Origin: Triplophysa rosa
Lineage: Eukaryota; Chordata; Actinopteri; Cypriniformes; Nemacheilidae
Reading direction: 5' to 3'
DNA: 64,000 nt
NCBI RefSeq assembly: GCF_024868665.1
Contig: NC_079902.1
Span: forward strand, 17,599,450-17,663,449
Within the stretch, counting starts at the first letter, position 1; every line of letters begins with the position of its first letter. Of this stretch, positions 14,544 to 25,440 are shown in pieces. The translations under genes were made by a program, and so were the position numbers. The notes beneath the pieces are model-generated. The model was not told where the DNA came from. It saw only the letters and a list, made by a program, of their open reading frames with translations, and searched no databases.

Positions 14544-15099
14544 TATATTCTGAAAGCAAAGTTTTTCCGTGTTTTGGAACAAATTCATACTAAAGTGAAA
14601 AATTGCATGATTTCATGGGGACGATATTTGTAATACTATTAAGAGCCCCCCAGATAGTGTTAAACAATCTACATCTAATTAGATATAACATTTTCTCTAT
14701 ACATGCATTTTCATTTGACTTGCTACATTGAATGGTTGCTGCCAACTTGCTCAATGGCTTCAACCATAGATGTGAAGAGAAAGCGTATCCTCCTTTCACC
14801 CGATTTAAAAACAGCAGCTGGACAGGTTAATGAGAACGTCTCTTTTAAAACGACCAAATCAAATCTGTTTGTCTTATCTTGTGGTTGATAGAAACATTTT
14901 CCATTTGTCAGAGGGGCAAATATAACAAACATTCAGCTGTTTCCTCTAATGTGTGCTTTAAATCATTCTAGTGTTCACAGAGTGGAATTGTGCACGTGTT
15001 TATTGCCAAGAAAAATAAGATTAAAAGGTCAGAAAGCATCAAATATGTGCATAAATTACTTTATCAATCACACACTAATTCATTTCCAGATATGTGGGT

Positions 15100-15620
15100 G
15101 ATACCGCAGTGATTTATAATACGTTGCCCTGAATGTAAAGAGAGGCGTGTGTTTGTTTGTGTGCACGTGTGGCTTTCAAAAGCTTCCTGCAGTCTCTTGA
15201 ACTTCAAGAGATTTGAAGTCCCTCTCCCATCTCGGAGCCCTTTGTGGCTGCCATCTTTCTTTGCAGTAAGGTCACAGCAGGAAAGCCTTTTAAAGCCCAC
15301 TCTATCTTCAGGGCCCAAACAGGATGACCCCCGCTCTTACCTCTGGGGAGTCTGTGGATTTGACGATTACAGTTTCTGCTCGCTGTGTGTCCCACACCCC
15401 CTCCCTGTGGTTAATAAAGAGAGAGAGAGTTTAATTACTTCTTCTCGATCAAGAATTTCAGCTTCAGGTTCCTTGCGTTCGCAGTGTTTGTCTGCTGTTG
15501 TGCTCTTTAATGCCAGTGCGACTGCTGCTTAGACATCCAAATATTCTGAACGTGTGTTATTATCTGTAGTCGCCCAGAGCCTGGCACAGTAGGAGGCTAT
15601 TGTTAATGGTCGTTGGCACT
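15100..15620. other. Unique non-coding block, candidate conserved element
   Basis: A less AT-rich block without repeats. A 127-codon plus frame (15149-15532) and overlapping minus frames show no domain. It is flagged only as possible regulatory DNA. Confidence 0.2.
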
Positions 15621-16652
15621 GCCAAGTGAACCATTCTGTCTAAATCCTTGAAATTACATTGCAGACTAAAAAAAAACATTTAAAATGGATTTCTACAATA
15701 GGAGTGATGGTGGGGGTGTTGACAATAAATGTTCTGAAGAAAGAGATGGAAATATCTGGGAAAGCTCCCATAAATTGTCCAGAAACCATTATTAAGACAA
15801 TGGGTAGAGGAAGCAGTAATGTGCTCTGAAAGTGCAGCATGAACCATTGCATTTGCAAATAAGGAAAATTACATTTAACGTTTCCTAACAGCTCAGGCTC
15901 CGGTGTAAATTTATCTCCCTCTCTCTTTTTCTCTTTCTGCTCTCGCTGGCCTGTCATCTAGAAATATGAATCCCGCTCTAATGCATTTTTAAATACATTC
16001 CAAACACTCCATAATGTGTCACTCGGTAACACTGGTTTTTAGTGTAGGATACGTCTATAAGCCTCTCAGAGACTTTGGACGGAATTTGAGGGACAGGCAC
16101 AGTCTCTACTTGTTTGGTAGCGCGTCCATTCATTTAGCTTCGTTTTGCTGTGATTATGTCATAATCAGATGGACGGAGATTGTCACATGAGGTCTGTTTT
16201 TCCACAGGCTGTGTAGTTTGATGGAGAGTGACATGACACGTGCATGAAATAAACCTGTACAACCGAAGCCCCTGTGAAGAAATCAAATGGCGTCTTGTCA
16301 AAAACGCACAGATGTCAAACCCCCTGTGAGAACGGTCGCAAATGAGATCTCTTTCATTGCTTAGTTGTTTCTCCAAGCTATCAAGGTGTGATTTATAATA
16401 TTTAATGAATTTCTTGTTATCTTTTATGCTAAGCTAATATTCTTTAATCTGTAGCTTTTATTTGCAGATGCGATTATATTTTTTGACATTTGTTATAGTA
16501 ACGCAAACCAGATTTGGCTTTAGTTCACTTTATTCTTTCGTATATATGTCATCTCATGACATTTTATAACTATTTTACGTTTTCATACAATTTACATCAT
16601 ATGAATTCGCCAACTTGTAAAATGGGTAAGTTTTCCTCTTAGATCAGGTTGC
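15621..16652. other. Non-coding stretch, nothing recognised
   Basis: AT-rich DNA. Apart from the possible repeat fragment near 16590-16640 there is nothing I can support. Confidence 0.5.
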
Positions 16653-17040
16653 ATAGGGGTTGAACGACCTTAGATTTTTTTAGGTCGGCTATTATGTGAT
16701 AAAAGTCGCGTCGACGTCGACTAGTCGATGACGTCATTAATAAAGTAACAGCTAGGAAATGTTTTGCAACAAGATTTGATGGGTGTGGGCAGTAAGAGAC
16801 TCGTGTATACGGGCTGCAGCAGAATGGCAGGACTCCCGCAAAATAGCCTCTAAATATATAGCATCTAAATACAAATAAACTGTTGTTCATCTATTGCACA
16901 AGAGCAACAACAACGAAACTAAAATAAAACTATTTTAAAGCGCGAGGTCGTGGTAGCGGGGCTATGCAGTAAAAGAGCAGCAGATGGATCTCTACAGCAG
17001 CCTAAAGTTATTTTAGATGTGAAGCGTGTACCCAGCTAAC

Positions 17041-17283
17041 ACAGTTACGTTGTGACGACGTACCTAGACCGGACCATATTTGTCGCCACGACGTACCATA
17101 ATAATGTTCCAGCCACGTAACTTTGTGATTCCCATATTCGTCCTGACGACGTAACATTGGACGTTGTTGGGACATGGTGATTACCTCCTGGAGACATACC
17201 TGAGACATACCATATTCGCTGCAGCGACGTACCAAAAAACGTTTCTGGGACATGATGAGCACGTCCTAACGACCAAACGGTCA
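17041..17283. repeat. Irregular subterminal repeat with CGACGTACC core
   Basis: The words GACGACGTACC, CACGACGTACC, GACGACGTAAC and GCGACGTACC recur at unequal spacing together with CCATATT and GGGACATG. This is a degenerate subterminal repeat array just inside the left end of the CCCAGC element. Confidence 0.55.
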
Positions 17284-17829
17284 CGTTGTTATTTTATTTT
17301 TTAAAATTTAAACAATTATCATCCCTCACATGGAGGAGTTAATTAATTAATAAATTAATTAGTGATTAAATCTGTACATTAAAGATGACATTTTATGCAT
17401 AATCGGAGTAATTCTCTATTCAAATATGTATAAAACACAGTATATCGATTATAAAACTCAACACAGCACTGTACATCACAATCAGATATTTTATTTATAC
17501 TGTAGTACATGACATAAATAATCAAAGACTTCAACACAATGTAGAGGATTTAAAGCAGATATTTATTGACAGAGATGAATAAACATTATGTTTAGGCTTA
17601 ACATCATATTCTTGTCTTACCACATAAGTTTAGCAGGTTGTCCGTTTTTAGAAACAACAATCAAAAGCTTCTTTAGTCCCACTCACAAACATCAGGGTCC
17701 GTTCATTTAAACACGCCAAATCGATCGAAAATCACTCAAATATGTGTTTACTCTCACATCTGTAAGGTATAAAGTAAAGAAAGAATATTAAACCGCTAAA
17801 GTAAAATCAGGCAGTGAGGTAAAAAGAAA

Positions 17830-18065
17830 CGACCGTTAAAGTTCAAATGATGAGAGCGCGCGGCTCTTTGCAGAACAAAGAAGGCGCGTGCGTGCTGGAG
17901 ACGCGGAACACGAGTAAATATTTCATTTAAAATGCGATTTATACAGCTCTTTAATCCACTGTTGTGAAATTAGAACTTCGAAGAAACGAGCGGTCCTGTC
18001 AGGCGCAGTTCAGCTGTGCGCGCGCTGCTCTGAATTTGAGCCAAGGCGGGAGGTGCGCGCTGTTA
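17830..18065. other. CpG-rich core inside the transposon nest
   Basis: Clusters such as GAGCGCGCGG, GGCGCGTGCGTGC and GTGCGCGCGCTG give a local CpG density far above the AT-rich surroundings. It may be promoter DNA of an element or simply young transposon sequence not yet CpG-depleted. No reading frame is attached. Confidence 0.5.
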
Positions 18066-18176
18066 ATATTCCCATACAACATAGCGTGGTAAATCTCTTG
18101 TAAATCTCGCAGATTTACAATGTTCAGACTAAAAACTTTTAAACAAGCATAATAATTGGCTTGTGAATCGTCAATG

Positions 18177-18753
18177 TTAAAGGGGTCATTTTACACGGCT
18201 AAAAACGAATATTAGTGTTTGCTTTAGATGTATTACAATGTGTATACACGATTTAAGGTAAAAAAAAAAAACGCTGTATTTTCCACATTCCATGCATGTT
18301 TGTATCTCCTCTTAGCCCCGCCTCTCTGAAACGCGAGGATATTTTACAAAGCTCATTGCTCTGAAAAGCGAGGTGTGCTATGATTGGCCAGTTCACTACT
18401 GCGTAGTGATTGGTGGAATACTGCAATTGCGTGACGGAAATGTAATGCCTCTTTACCATATTCGGAACATCAGGTTTCAAAGCAATTGTACTGGCAGGGA
18501 TGCCCACATTACTTGCGTGTAGATTTGGGCGGTTTTAGTCAAATCACTCCACAAGCTGACGTCAAGTTGTGGGGGTGTGGTTACACGAGGCATTTCAGGC
18601 AGGTCCGGGTGAGCATTCGCTTTGTAGATAAAATACATCTTTTGTTCCGACACTTACATTTTTGCAATTTCACGTGTCTAATACATGCATGGGCAACTTA
18701 TAACACACAAAAGACAAAGAAAAACACGTACTTCCGGCGAATGACTCCTTTAA
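18177..18753. mobile_element. TTAA-flanked non-autonomous DNA transposon
   Basis: TTAA occurs at 18177-18180 and 18750-18753. The element starts AGGGGTCATT and its other end read in reverse is AGGAGTCATT, so it has a short inverted repeat and an exact 4-bp target duplication. TTAA with AG...CT ends suggests a Kolobok-like family; piggyBac is the alternative. It carries no transposase. It has promoter-like motifs: CCCCGCC at 18316-18322, inverted CCAAT boxes (ATTGG) at 18383-18387 and 18409-18413, and a perfect CRE TGACGTCA at 18557-18564. Confidence 0.75.
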
Positions 18754-18771
18754 GCATGGGCTAATATAAAT

Positions 18772-19170
18772 GGTAATGAAATTACATGCTTGCGACCTGG
18801 CAGTTATGTTACCAGCAGGTCATGTTGACATCAAAGTATTACCAATATATTACGTAACTTGGTTATCCTGCAATGTTAGGAGACGGTAAATGTGACGTTA
18901 TGAGTTGGTCATTTATTGGTAATGAAATTATATGCCTGGGATGTGCCAGTTAGGTTACCCGTTGGTCATGTGATCACCAAAATAGTACGAACATGTTACG
19001 TAACTGGACCGTTCTTGGTTATCTTGCAACGTTGGGAGACCGTAATGGCGACGTTATGAATATTTAATGGTAATGAAATTAGATGCCTGAGACGTGCCAG
19101 TTACGTTGACAGCTGGTAAATCATGAAATTACCAAAAAGTACCAATACATTACGTAACTGGAATGTCATG
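18772..19170. repeat. Tandem repeat, three copies of about 146-151 bp
   Basis: The phrase GGTAATGAAATTA (third copy GGTAATGAAATTAG) begins at 18772, 18918 and 19069. Each copy continues with a TGCCAGTTA-like segment, a GGTCATGT-like segment, an ATTACCAA/ACCAAAAAGTACC segment and TTACGTAACTGG, and the first two end with a GTTAGGAGACGGTAA-like segment. The array adjoins the right terminus of the CCCAGC element and is part of it. Confidence 0.85.
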
Positions 19171-19237
19171 TGTTAGCTGGGTTAAGCTTTAAATGTCACA
19201 CCATCTCATTAATGTCGACTAGTTTGTGCAACCCCTT

Positions 19238-22200
19238 CACACTGACAAAATATACAGTATATATATTTGTATTCAGCATAATAAAATTGTCATAAATTGT
19301 AGTATCTTTGGATATATTCATAAACAGTATCAGTAGTTGTATGTGTTAAACCGTAATACACTCAACAAAGGGGCTTTCTGAGGTGATCTTGATCATGTTT
19401 TTACTCAAAAGTAAACATGCTAAACAGAAGTTTCTCTTAAGAAGTCATCCTAGTCATCTATCCACTTTTATACATCTAATTTTCATTCACAAAATTGAGA
19501 CACAAATAAGCTGATTCCTAAAACATAACTGAGAACTCTATTAGGTTTCTTGAGCTATTCATGAGCAACCTCTGAGCAATGAAATTTTCCTCTGGGACTA
19601 CACTCATCATGCTTTGCGTGACAGCAAATAGAAATCAGAACTTTCTCTAACAATGTAATTCTGCGCTACTAAAGCTCTCTCTCGAGCGGTGCGGCATTGG
19701 CGTGTACACAACACGCTTTGCCCTTTCAAGTTTCAGCAAATGGTCTGTTAATTGAAATCAATAAGAGGAGGAAAAAAACACCTGTGAGGGGGCAAATCGA
19801 TGCATTTCTTCACTTTTATTATAAGAAGTGAGGCAGAGGCCATTAGGTTTCATTCACTAACCCTATTGATTGCCAGGCCCGTAATTTGCTCTGGCCCCAA
19901 AGTAAGCTTTTCACCCCATTAAGTTCCACCACAGGTTCGGCGGGCCGAGTGAGGCGCGGCCTTAATCATCATTATCACCTGCCTGGTCGTTCCTGCACAC
20001 AGTCAGATAAAATCCCCCCGATTATGGATTCCTCAGTTCTTTTTGCCTGGTTTTGCTTGCAATTTGCGTAATTGTCAGATGGACTACGTAGCATGAAGCT
20101 GAAGGTGGAATTATGGGAACGAAACAGAAGACTGAGGCCAAAGGGCTACTACATGACTACTGGCTTAGAGAGTCTGTTGTCCTGTCTACTGTCGGCCTGT
20201 CTTGCGCGGTTAAGGTAGTGAATATAAATATGCTTTGTGCTAGATGGACTTCTGCACCACTTTATACCAGTTTATACCAGCCATTTCAAATACAAAACAA
20301 AGATTTGCGGACCACCTGAGATGTCAAATTTGGGGGAAATCTCCAATAAACCAAAATCAATTACCTGAAGTTTTAAGTAGTGCTCAAATACACTTAGTTT
20401 ATATTTTGTCTTTTGAAATATACATTTTTTAGACTTAAGAATTCATCAGAATTATTTTGGTCAATTATAATTATTTATGCCTTTATGCAAATCTTTTAAA
20501 TCACTCAGTAATCTCTGAAATCCTTATGAAATCCTCCACGGATAACAATTTAAGAGTCACTGCTTTAAAAAGTTGTCAGGGTGATGTATGCACCAAGCAT
20601 ATTCTCAATCAGCCTAACTCCACAGCAAGTACCGTCTAAAGAAAGGTTCACAGATTTATACCGATCTTAGACTTCAAGATGGATGCCCAGCCTTTGAAAG
20701 AAATCAATGAATCAGTCTGCACTTATCTGTCAGCAGTCATTGATCTAACAACACACGTTGTATGTGACGAACAGTGAAGATTCAATCAGCTGTTGAGCGG
20801 CAGAGTGCTTGTCTGTCATCGTCTGTCAAAACCACAGTCAAATGCAAATGCTTCAGGAGTGGAGGAACATTCTTCTTATCCTGCCTGGGATAAGCATGGA
20901 CTGAGTCATCGACAAGATCTGAGCAGTCAGATTCTAAGCGAATTTTTCAGGATTCTTTGACATCGCACGAGGTTCAATATGGTTTTCAAGGACTGTATAG
21001 TCAAATTAAACTGTTTACAAATAGTGTGCATGAACTGCAAACATAAAGCACATAATTATGGGGATACATATTTAGATATGAAAATAAAATAAACAGATGA
21101 ATAAAGAAATAAATAATACAATAAAATAAAAAATAATGAATGAATCAATTAATTAAAATAAAATACTATTTAGATTTATTTTGTGCAGTATTTACTTCAT
21201 AAGTACTTCACATTTACTTCTTATATCATAATATACATAAAAACGAAATAAATTAATGAAATTCAGTATTGATTTTAATTAGTGTTAAAATGTATTTATG
21301 CGGTATTATAGACACAAACAGTCTTATGCTATATATGCTATAGCATGCTAATCACATGGAGGATAAACATTTATGCGCAGCAATAAATAAATAGCTTCCA
21401 ACGAAAAGATACGTCCAAGCCAACCATAGCGTTTCCACTTTGAAAAGCATTCAGTCTTAGTCAGTTTATATTAAGGAAAAGTAAGCTATCATGTTGCTTT
21501 AACATGTTGAGTAACAATGTAACAACAATTTGATCTATAATACATACAACACAATATTGTTGCATCGTCTTTTAAAGTGATGCTACAAATTGAACTTGTC
21601 ATTGTGTAGAAAGACAGCATGTTGAGGAAGATTATTAGATTAGAGTGAAAAAACTCAAATAAGTGGAGAAGATAAAGCCTCTCTCTCACTTTCACCAGTT
21701 TGCGAATGATGGCTGTTCCCTGAAGAAGTGTATTAGGCTCTCTGCTTGTGATGTGACTGTTTTCACAAACAAGCAGGCTGTTAGTATTCCTGAACGACTG
21801 TTCAGAGTTCAGCTTTTAGCAGACATGTGCTCCCTTTTCTGACCTTAAGAACACTATAAGAATTATTACACCATTTAACCGATGTTGCAGTACATTGCAG
21901 ACTGAAAGCAAATACTGTAGATGGTTAAGACATTGTTTTTATTAAACCTTGCTCAGAAAGTCAAGAAGATGCATTTGTGAAGTGTGTTTGCCAATGGTGC
22001 ATCAATTCAAACTGTTTGTGTGGGATTTCAGTTAACATTCAACAAATTTAGTTATGGAACACAGATATAAAAAAAATCTAGTTCAAATTGTGGGTACAGT
22101 GGAAAGATTTTAAAACTGTCACACTGAGAGAACAAACACTTCACTGCGATTAATTCCGTTTAGTAAACTACCTCAGGAAAAGTTTACCTTACACATCTTG

Positions 22201-22970
22201 GACATGCATCATGACAAATCATCATTATTTTTGAACTTCTGTTTGGTGATATTTGTGAGACACTTAAGTAAATAGGTCATTTAGAAACTAAATAAAAATT
22301 ATATTCACATTTTACTCTCCATTGCATTCAAACATGGTTGAATAGACAACAAGAGCCTTAACCTCATTGTCTTCAATATAGACAAAGAGTATCTGGGGAA
22401 CTCAGAGTTACTCAACAGGCGCTGCTGTGGGTCAATTCAGAGCTCAAAATATAATCACAAAATCTGTTATGGATTTCAGTCAGATCCCTTGGGTCAAGCT
22501 CTTGCCCACACAAGACATGGAATGTGAGAAAACATTATTCCACTGGAAGAAAGATGCATGGGTCGGACGAAAAGATCACATGTAAGACTTCAAGAGCTCG
22601 AACAACAAGACAAATAAAACTTTTTTTATGTCTACTCTATATTAAAAACTTACACTGGGGAATTCTCTAAAATTGAATTGTGCCTGCTAAAAAATACGCA
22701 CATTACACTCTGCATTTGGTTAAACTGAATTGCATGTGGTTAGTGAAGACGAGTTTTACGCTGAAAAATCTATCACTGTTTTGCTTTGAGCGAGACATTT
22801 TACATTATTCCAGAGGGACTGCATGTAGTAAGTGAATAATCTAATATAAAACATCTAAATCTACCGAATGTTTGGTGGAAATTGGAAGCATTGTGTGTTA
22901 TTTGTAACCATTTCTCTGGAGTTGCATTTCTAACCTTGCAGCCGTGGTGTTGTTTTAATCCGGAAGCGTT
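19238..22970. other. Non-coding stretch, with candidate block at 19790-20070
   Basis: No gene was seen. Positions 19790-20070 are less AT-rich, repeat-free and contain TTAATCATCATTATC and GATTATGGATT (a TAATCC-type paired homeodomain core on the other strand). The rest is AT-rich, including A/T-only runs near 21080-21180. Confidence 0.4.
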
Positions 22971-22991
22971 CATTATATGTCACATATAATG
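22971..22991. repeat. Perfect 10-bp-arm palindrome
   Basis: CATTATATGT, one central C, then ACATATAATG: two perfectly complementary 10-base arms around a single base. No flanking element is apparent. Confidence 0.8.
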
Positions 22992-24720
22992 ATGTGCAAA
23001 TCTGATATTCAAACTAATTGGACCAGCTGCAAGTAACAAGCATACAGAGCAAACACATCAGGAGGATCAAAAACTGAATAAACCTTTACTGGCTTAATTT
23101 ACATCTCCTGTGTGTTGATATTATTTGCAAAATCACACTTAAGCTCTAATACTTGAACTCTGCGTGTTGTCTATCTGGATTTATTAAAGAATGTCAGTCA
23201 GTTAACTAAATATTGTTTCACATTTTTCTCTTAGTGAGAGTATATGCGTACAATATGTGTGGGTCTGACTTTGTATGGGCTGGTGTTTTAAGGGGACTCA
23301 ACTGACCCTGTGCGCAGCCCTGATTCAGAGATCTAAACTCCCTGCAGAGGCTTGTGACATTTTGAATTCAGACGTCGGAGCGTCTAGCAGAATGACCGTC
23401 TGATCTTGCTTTGCCTGACAGAGATACGACTGGCTCTTCTGGGAAGTGTGCACTTTGTCATTACCTGGGTTTCCTAATTACTACCCTTGCTTCCTAATGT
23501 CAGATATTAGTTTACCAGTGTGCTATATAGGTGGGGGTTGATATCCATGAACGCTCCAGTGCTAAAGCATCACCACGCGTGTGTCAGCGGAGACCACCTG
23601 TGTCGGTGTGTATGCATTATTTGAGCATGTATGCATACATGTATATGTTTGAAATAAATATTAAAGATGAGTCAACCGAGTCAATGATGGTGTGGATCAG
23701 CCTGTCTGTGATGCACTGCAAACAGAATGAAAATGTTGAAACAAGTAGTCTCTGCTGAAGTTACAGCCGCACAGATCTAGGCAGTTAGGGAGAGAGCTTG
23801 GTGCAATGCAGCTGCTGGACGCATGAAAGCATGAACCATCAACAACGTGGGAATTTGAGAAGGGACTGATGCTTAGAATGTCCATTTTATTAATGTGTGT
23901 AGCATGAGAAAAATATGCAAAAAGGAGAGAAACATTTTTTAAACAGCTTTGAGGTGAAGCACCAGCAGCAGTTAATAAAGAAATTCCATGCATCTGACAA
24001 GAGTTAGTATAAATCCAGGACCACTGGGACGAAAAGGAGCCAGCAAAATGCAAACAAATACTTAACATCTTTATCGTAACGTCTTCTGACACAATATTAC
24101 TAATGTCATGAAACATAGATACCTAGTTCTGTTGCCAAGAGAACCTGGCAACCATTTTATTAGATAGAACACACATTGTGTGTTTGTATAGAAAGGACTG
24201 TCCTGTTTTAAAACAAATACATGTGTACAACTAATATAAGTTCAAATGGATTCAGAACAAATACAATTTATGTAGAGCAGCATAAACAAGATGCTTGGGG
24301 CAATTTACCGTGGACTGCACTGTGAAAAGATCGGGCTGTAAAGTGGGGATGTTTTCCAATACAATGCCATAAACAGATTTTATTTACCTATTAACTTCCA
24401 ACTAAATCAAATCAACCTTTGCCTTTAAAATGGATTTTGTCCTTGGTCCTCCTCACTGTTTTTATGGTACAATAGCTATTAGCAATAACATCTCGGAGAT
24501 GTTGCCACAGTTCTTATGAATTTTTGTCTAGTCATTTAATGGCAAAACGTTTTGTAAATCTATATTAATATTTTATACTCACCTTTTTTGTAAAATAGCT
24601 AATATGCTTTGGACTGTTAAACAGAGCTGCTGTAAGGAATGGGCATTTGCCCATCTCCCCTTATGGACAATGGACATTCTGTCACTTGCTCTATTGCTGC
24701 CTCCTGTTGAACTGTAGCTG
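22992..24720. other. Non-coding stretch, nothing recognised
   Basis: There are only chance frames (up to 139 codons on the minus strand at 23697-24116, without motifs). Simple variations of ATGTATGCATACATG occur near 23628-23645. Confidence 0.5.
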
Positions 24721-25102
24721 TGTCCCAAATGAATGTAGGTTCCTACCAAATCGCACACTTATGCACTCTATTCTACGCCATTTTTAAGTATAAATAGTGT
24801 GAGTAGTGCGAGTAGTGAGTAGTCTCAAAAAGGAAGTGCACTTTAAGTACCCGGATGATGCACTTTTTCAACCGAAAATATGAAGTTTGGAACTGTGGAC
24901 ACTTCACGCACTCAAGATCGTTGAGTGCGTGAAGTGTCCAGAGTTCCACACTTCGGTTCCACCATATTTTCGGTTGAAAAAGTGCATCATCTGGGTACTT
25001 AAAGTTCATTTCTTTTTTGAGAATTTTCAATGTGAACGCACTACTCACACTATTTATACTACAAAATGGCATAGAATAGTGCATAAATGCACGATTTGGG
25101 AC
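24721..25102. mobile_element. Hairpin (foldback) MITE, about 190-bp arms
   Basis: The whole unit is one long inverted repeat. The inner arms CACTTCACGCACTCA (24900-24914) and TGAGTGCGTGAAGTG (24922-24936) flank a 7-base loop. The arms continue outward through AAAAAGTGCATCATC, GGGTACTTAAAG and the stretch around TATAAATAGTGTGAGTAGTG to outer ends TGTCCCAAAT and ATTTGGGACG. Minus- and plus-strand frames across it give near-identical peptides, as expected of a foldback. The left arm has an extra stretch of about 20 bases near 24731-24751. No transposase and no clear target duplication. Confidence 0.85.
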
Positions 25103-25139
25103 GTACCTTATATTTAAGCCATGTGTTTGCAGCGTAGCG

Positions 25140-25440
25140 GTGCGAAGTATTGCATGTATTTATTCTAGTGCGTACCGAGCGTTCCATTGTTTATAGCCAT
25201 TGTTCATGTTTATGTCCAGGTTTCTTGTAATGACCCTTGTGCCTGTTTATTGGATTACTGCTTTTGGATCACTCTCTTGTTTTGTCGTGGTTTGGACTGT
25301 CTAATGGTTTACGGATTTACCTGCCTGCCCTTGACCATGTTTTGCCTGCTGTCTTTGGATTGTTTGCTGTTTGGTTATTAATAAACAACCTGCACTTGGA
25401 TTCTTTACTCTCTTCAGTATCTCACTCGTTACAGCTGCAA
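25140..25440 (+). repeat. Possible retrotransposon LTR or 3-prime tail
   Basis: A T-rich unit with several TTTGGA and TGTTTATG words, then AATAAACAACCTGCACTTGG and a CTCGTTACAG ending. The layout resembles the terminal part of fish retroelements with a polyadenylation signal near 25379. No second LTR or coding region is present, so this is a weak call. Confidence 0.3.

Larger units (their letters stand above)
17031..19181. mobile_element. CCCAGC...GCTGGG element, possibly piggyBac-like
   Basis: The left end is CCCAGCTAACACAGTTACGT. The right end read on the other strand is CCCAGCTAACACATGACATT, so the first 13 bases match exactly. The right flank is TTAA and the left flank is TGTA. CCC...GGG ends with TTAA fit piggyBac-like elements if the left site has mutated. 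There is no transposase frame. The interior has irregular CGACGTACC-containing repeats at 17041-17283, an AT-rich part, a CpG-rich core, a nested TTAA element (18177-18753) and a tandem repeat next to the right end. Confidence 0.6.
16653..19237. mobile_element. Outer DNA-transposon-like arms enclosing a nest
   Basis: The left arm begins with TAGGGGTTGAACGACC and carries GTCGACTAGTCG followed by the full CRE octamer TGACGTCA at 16729-16736. The right arm, 19182-19237, read on the other strand begins AAGGGGTTGCACAAACTAGT and continues into GTCGACATTAAT. The shared AGGGGTTG terminus and shared GACTAGT/GTCGAC motifs indicate a pair of inverted ends split by a 2.1-kb insertion at 17031-19181. I found no matching target duplication, so the family (possibly hAT) is uncertain. 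Confidence 0.5.

Noticed and set aside
18772..19170. Regularly spaced repeats, considered as a CRISPR-like array
   Set aside because: Units are 146-151 bp direct repeats without unique spacers, inside a eukaryotic transposon.
24773..25117. Similar peptides on opposite strands
   Set aside because: Explained fully by the foldback MITE; not a gene pair.
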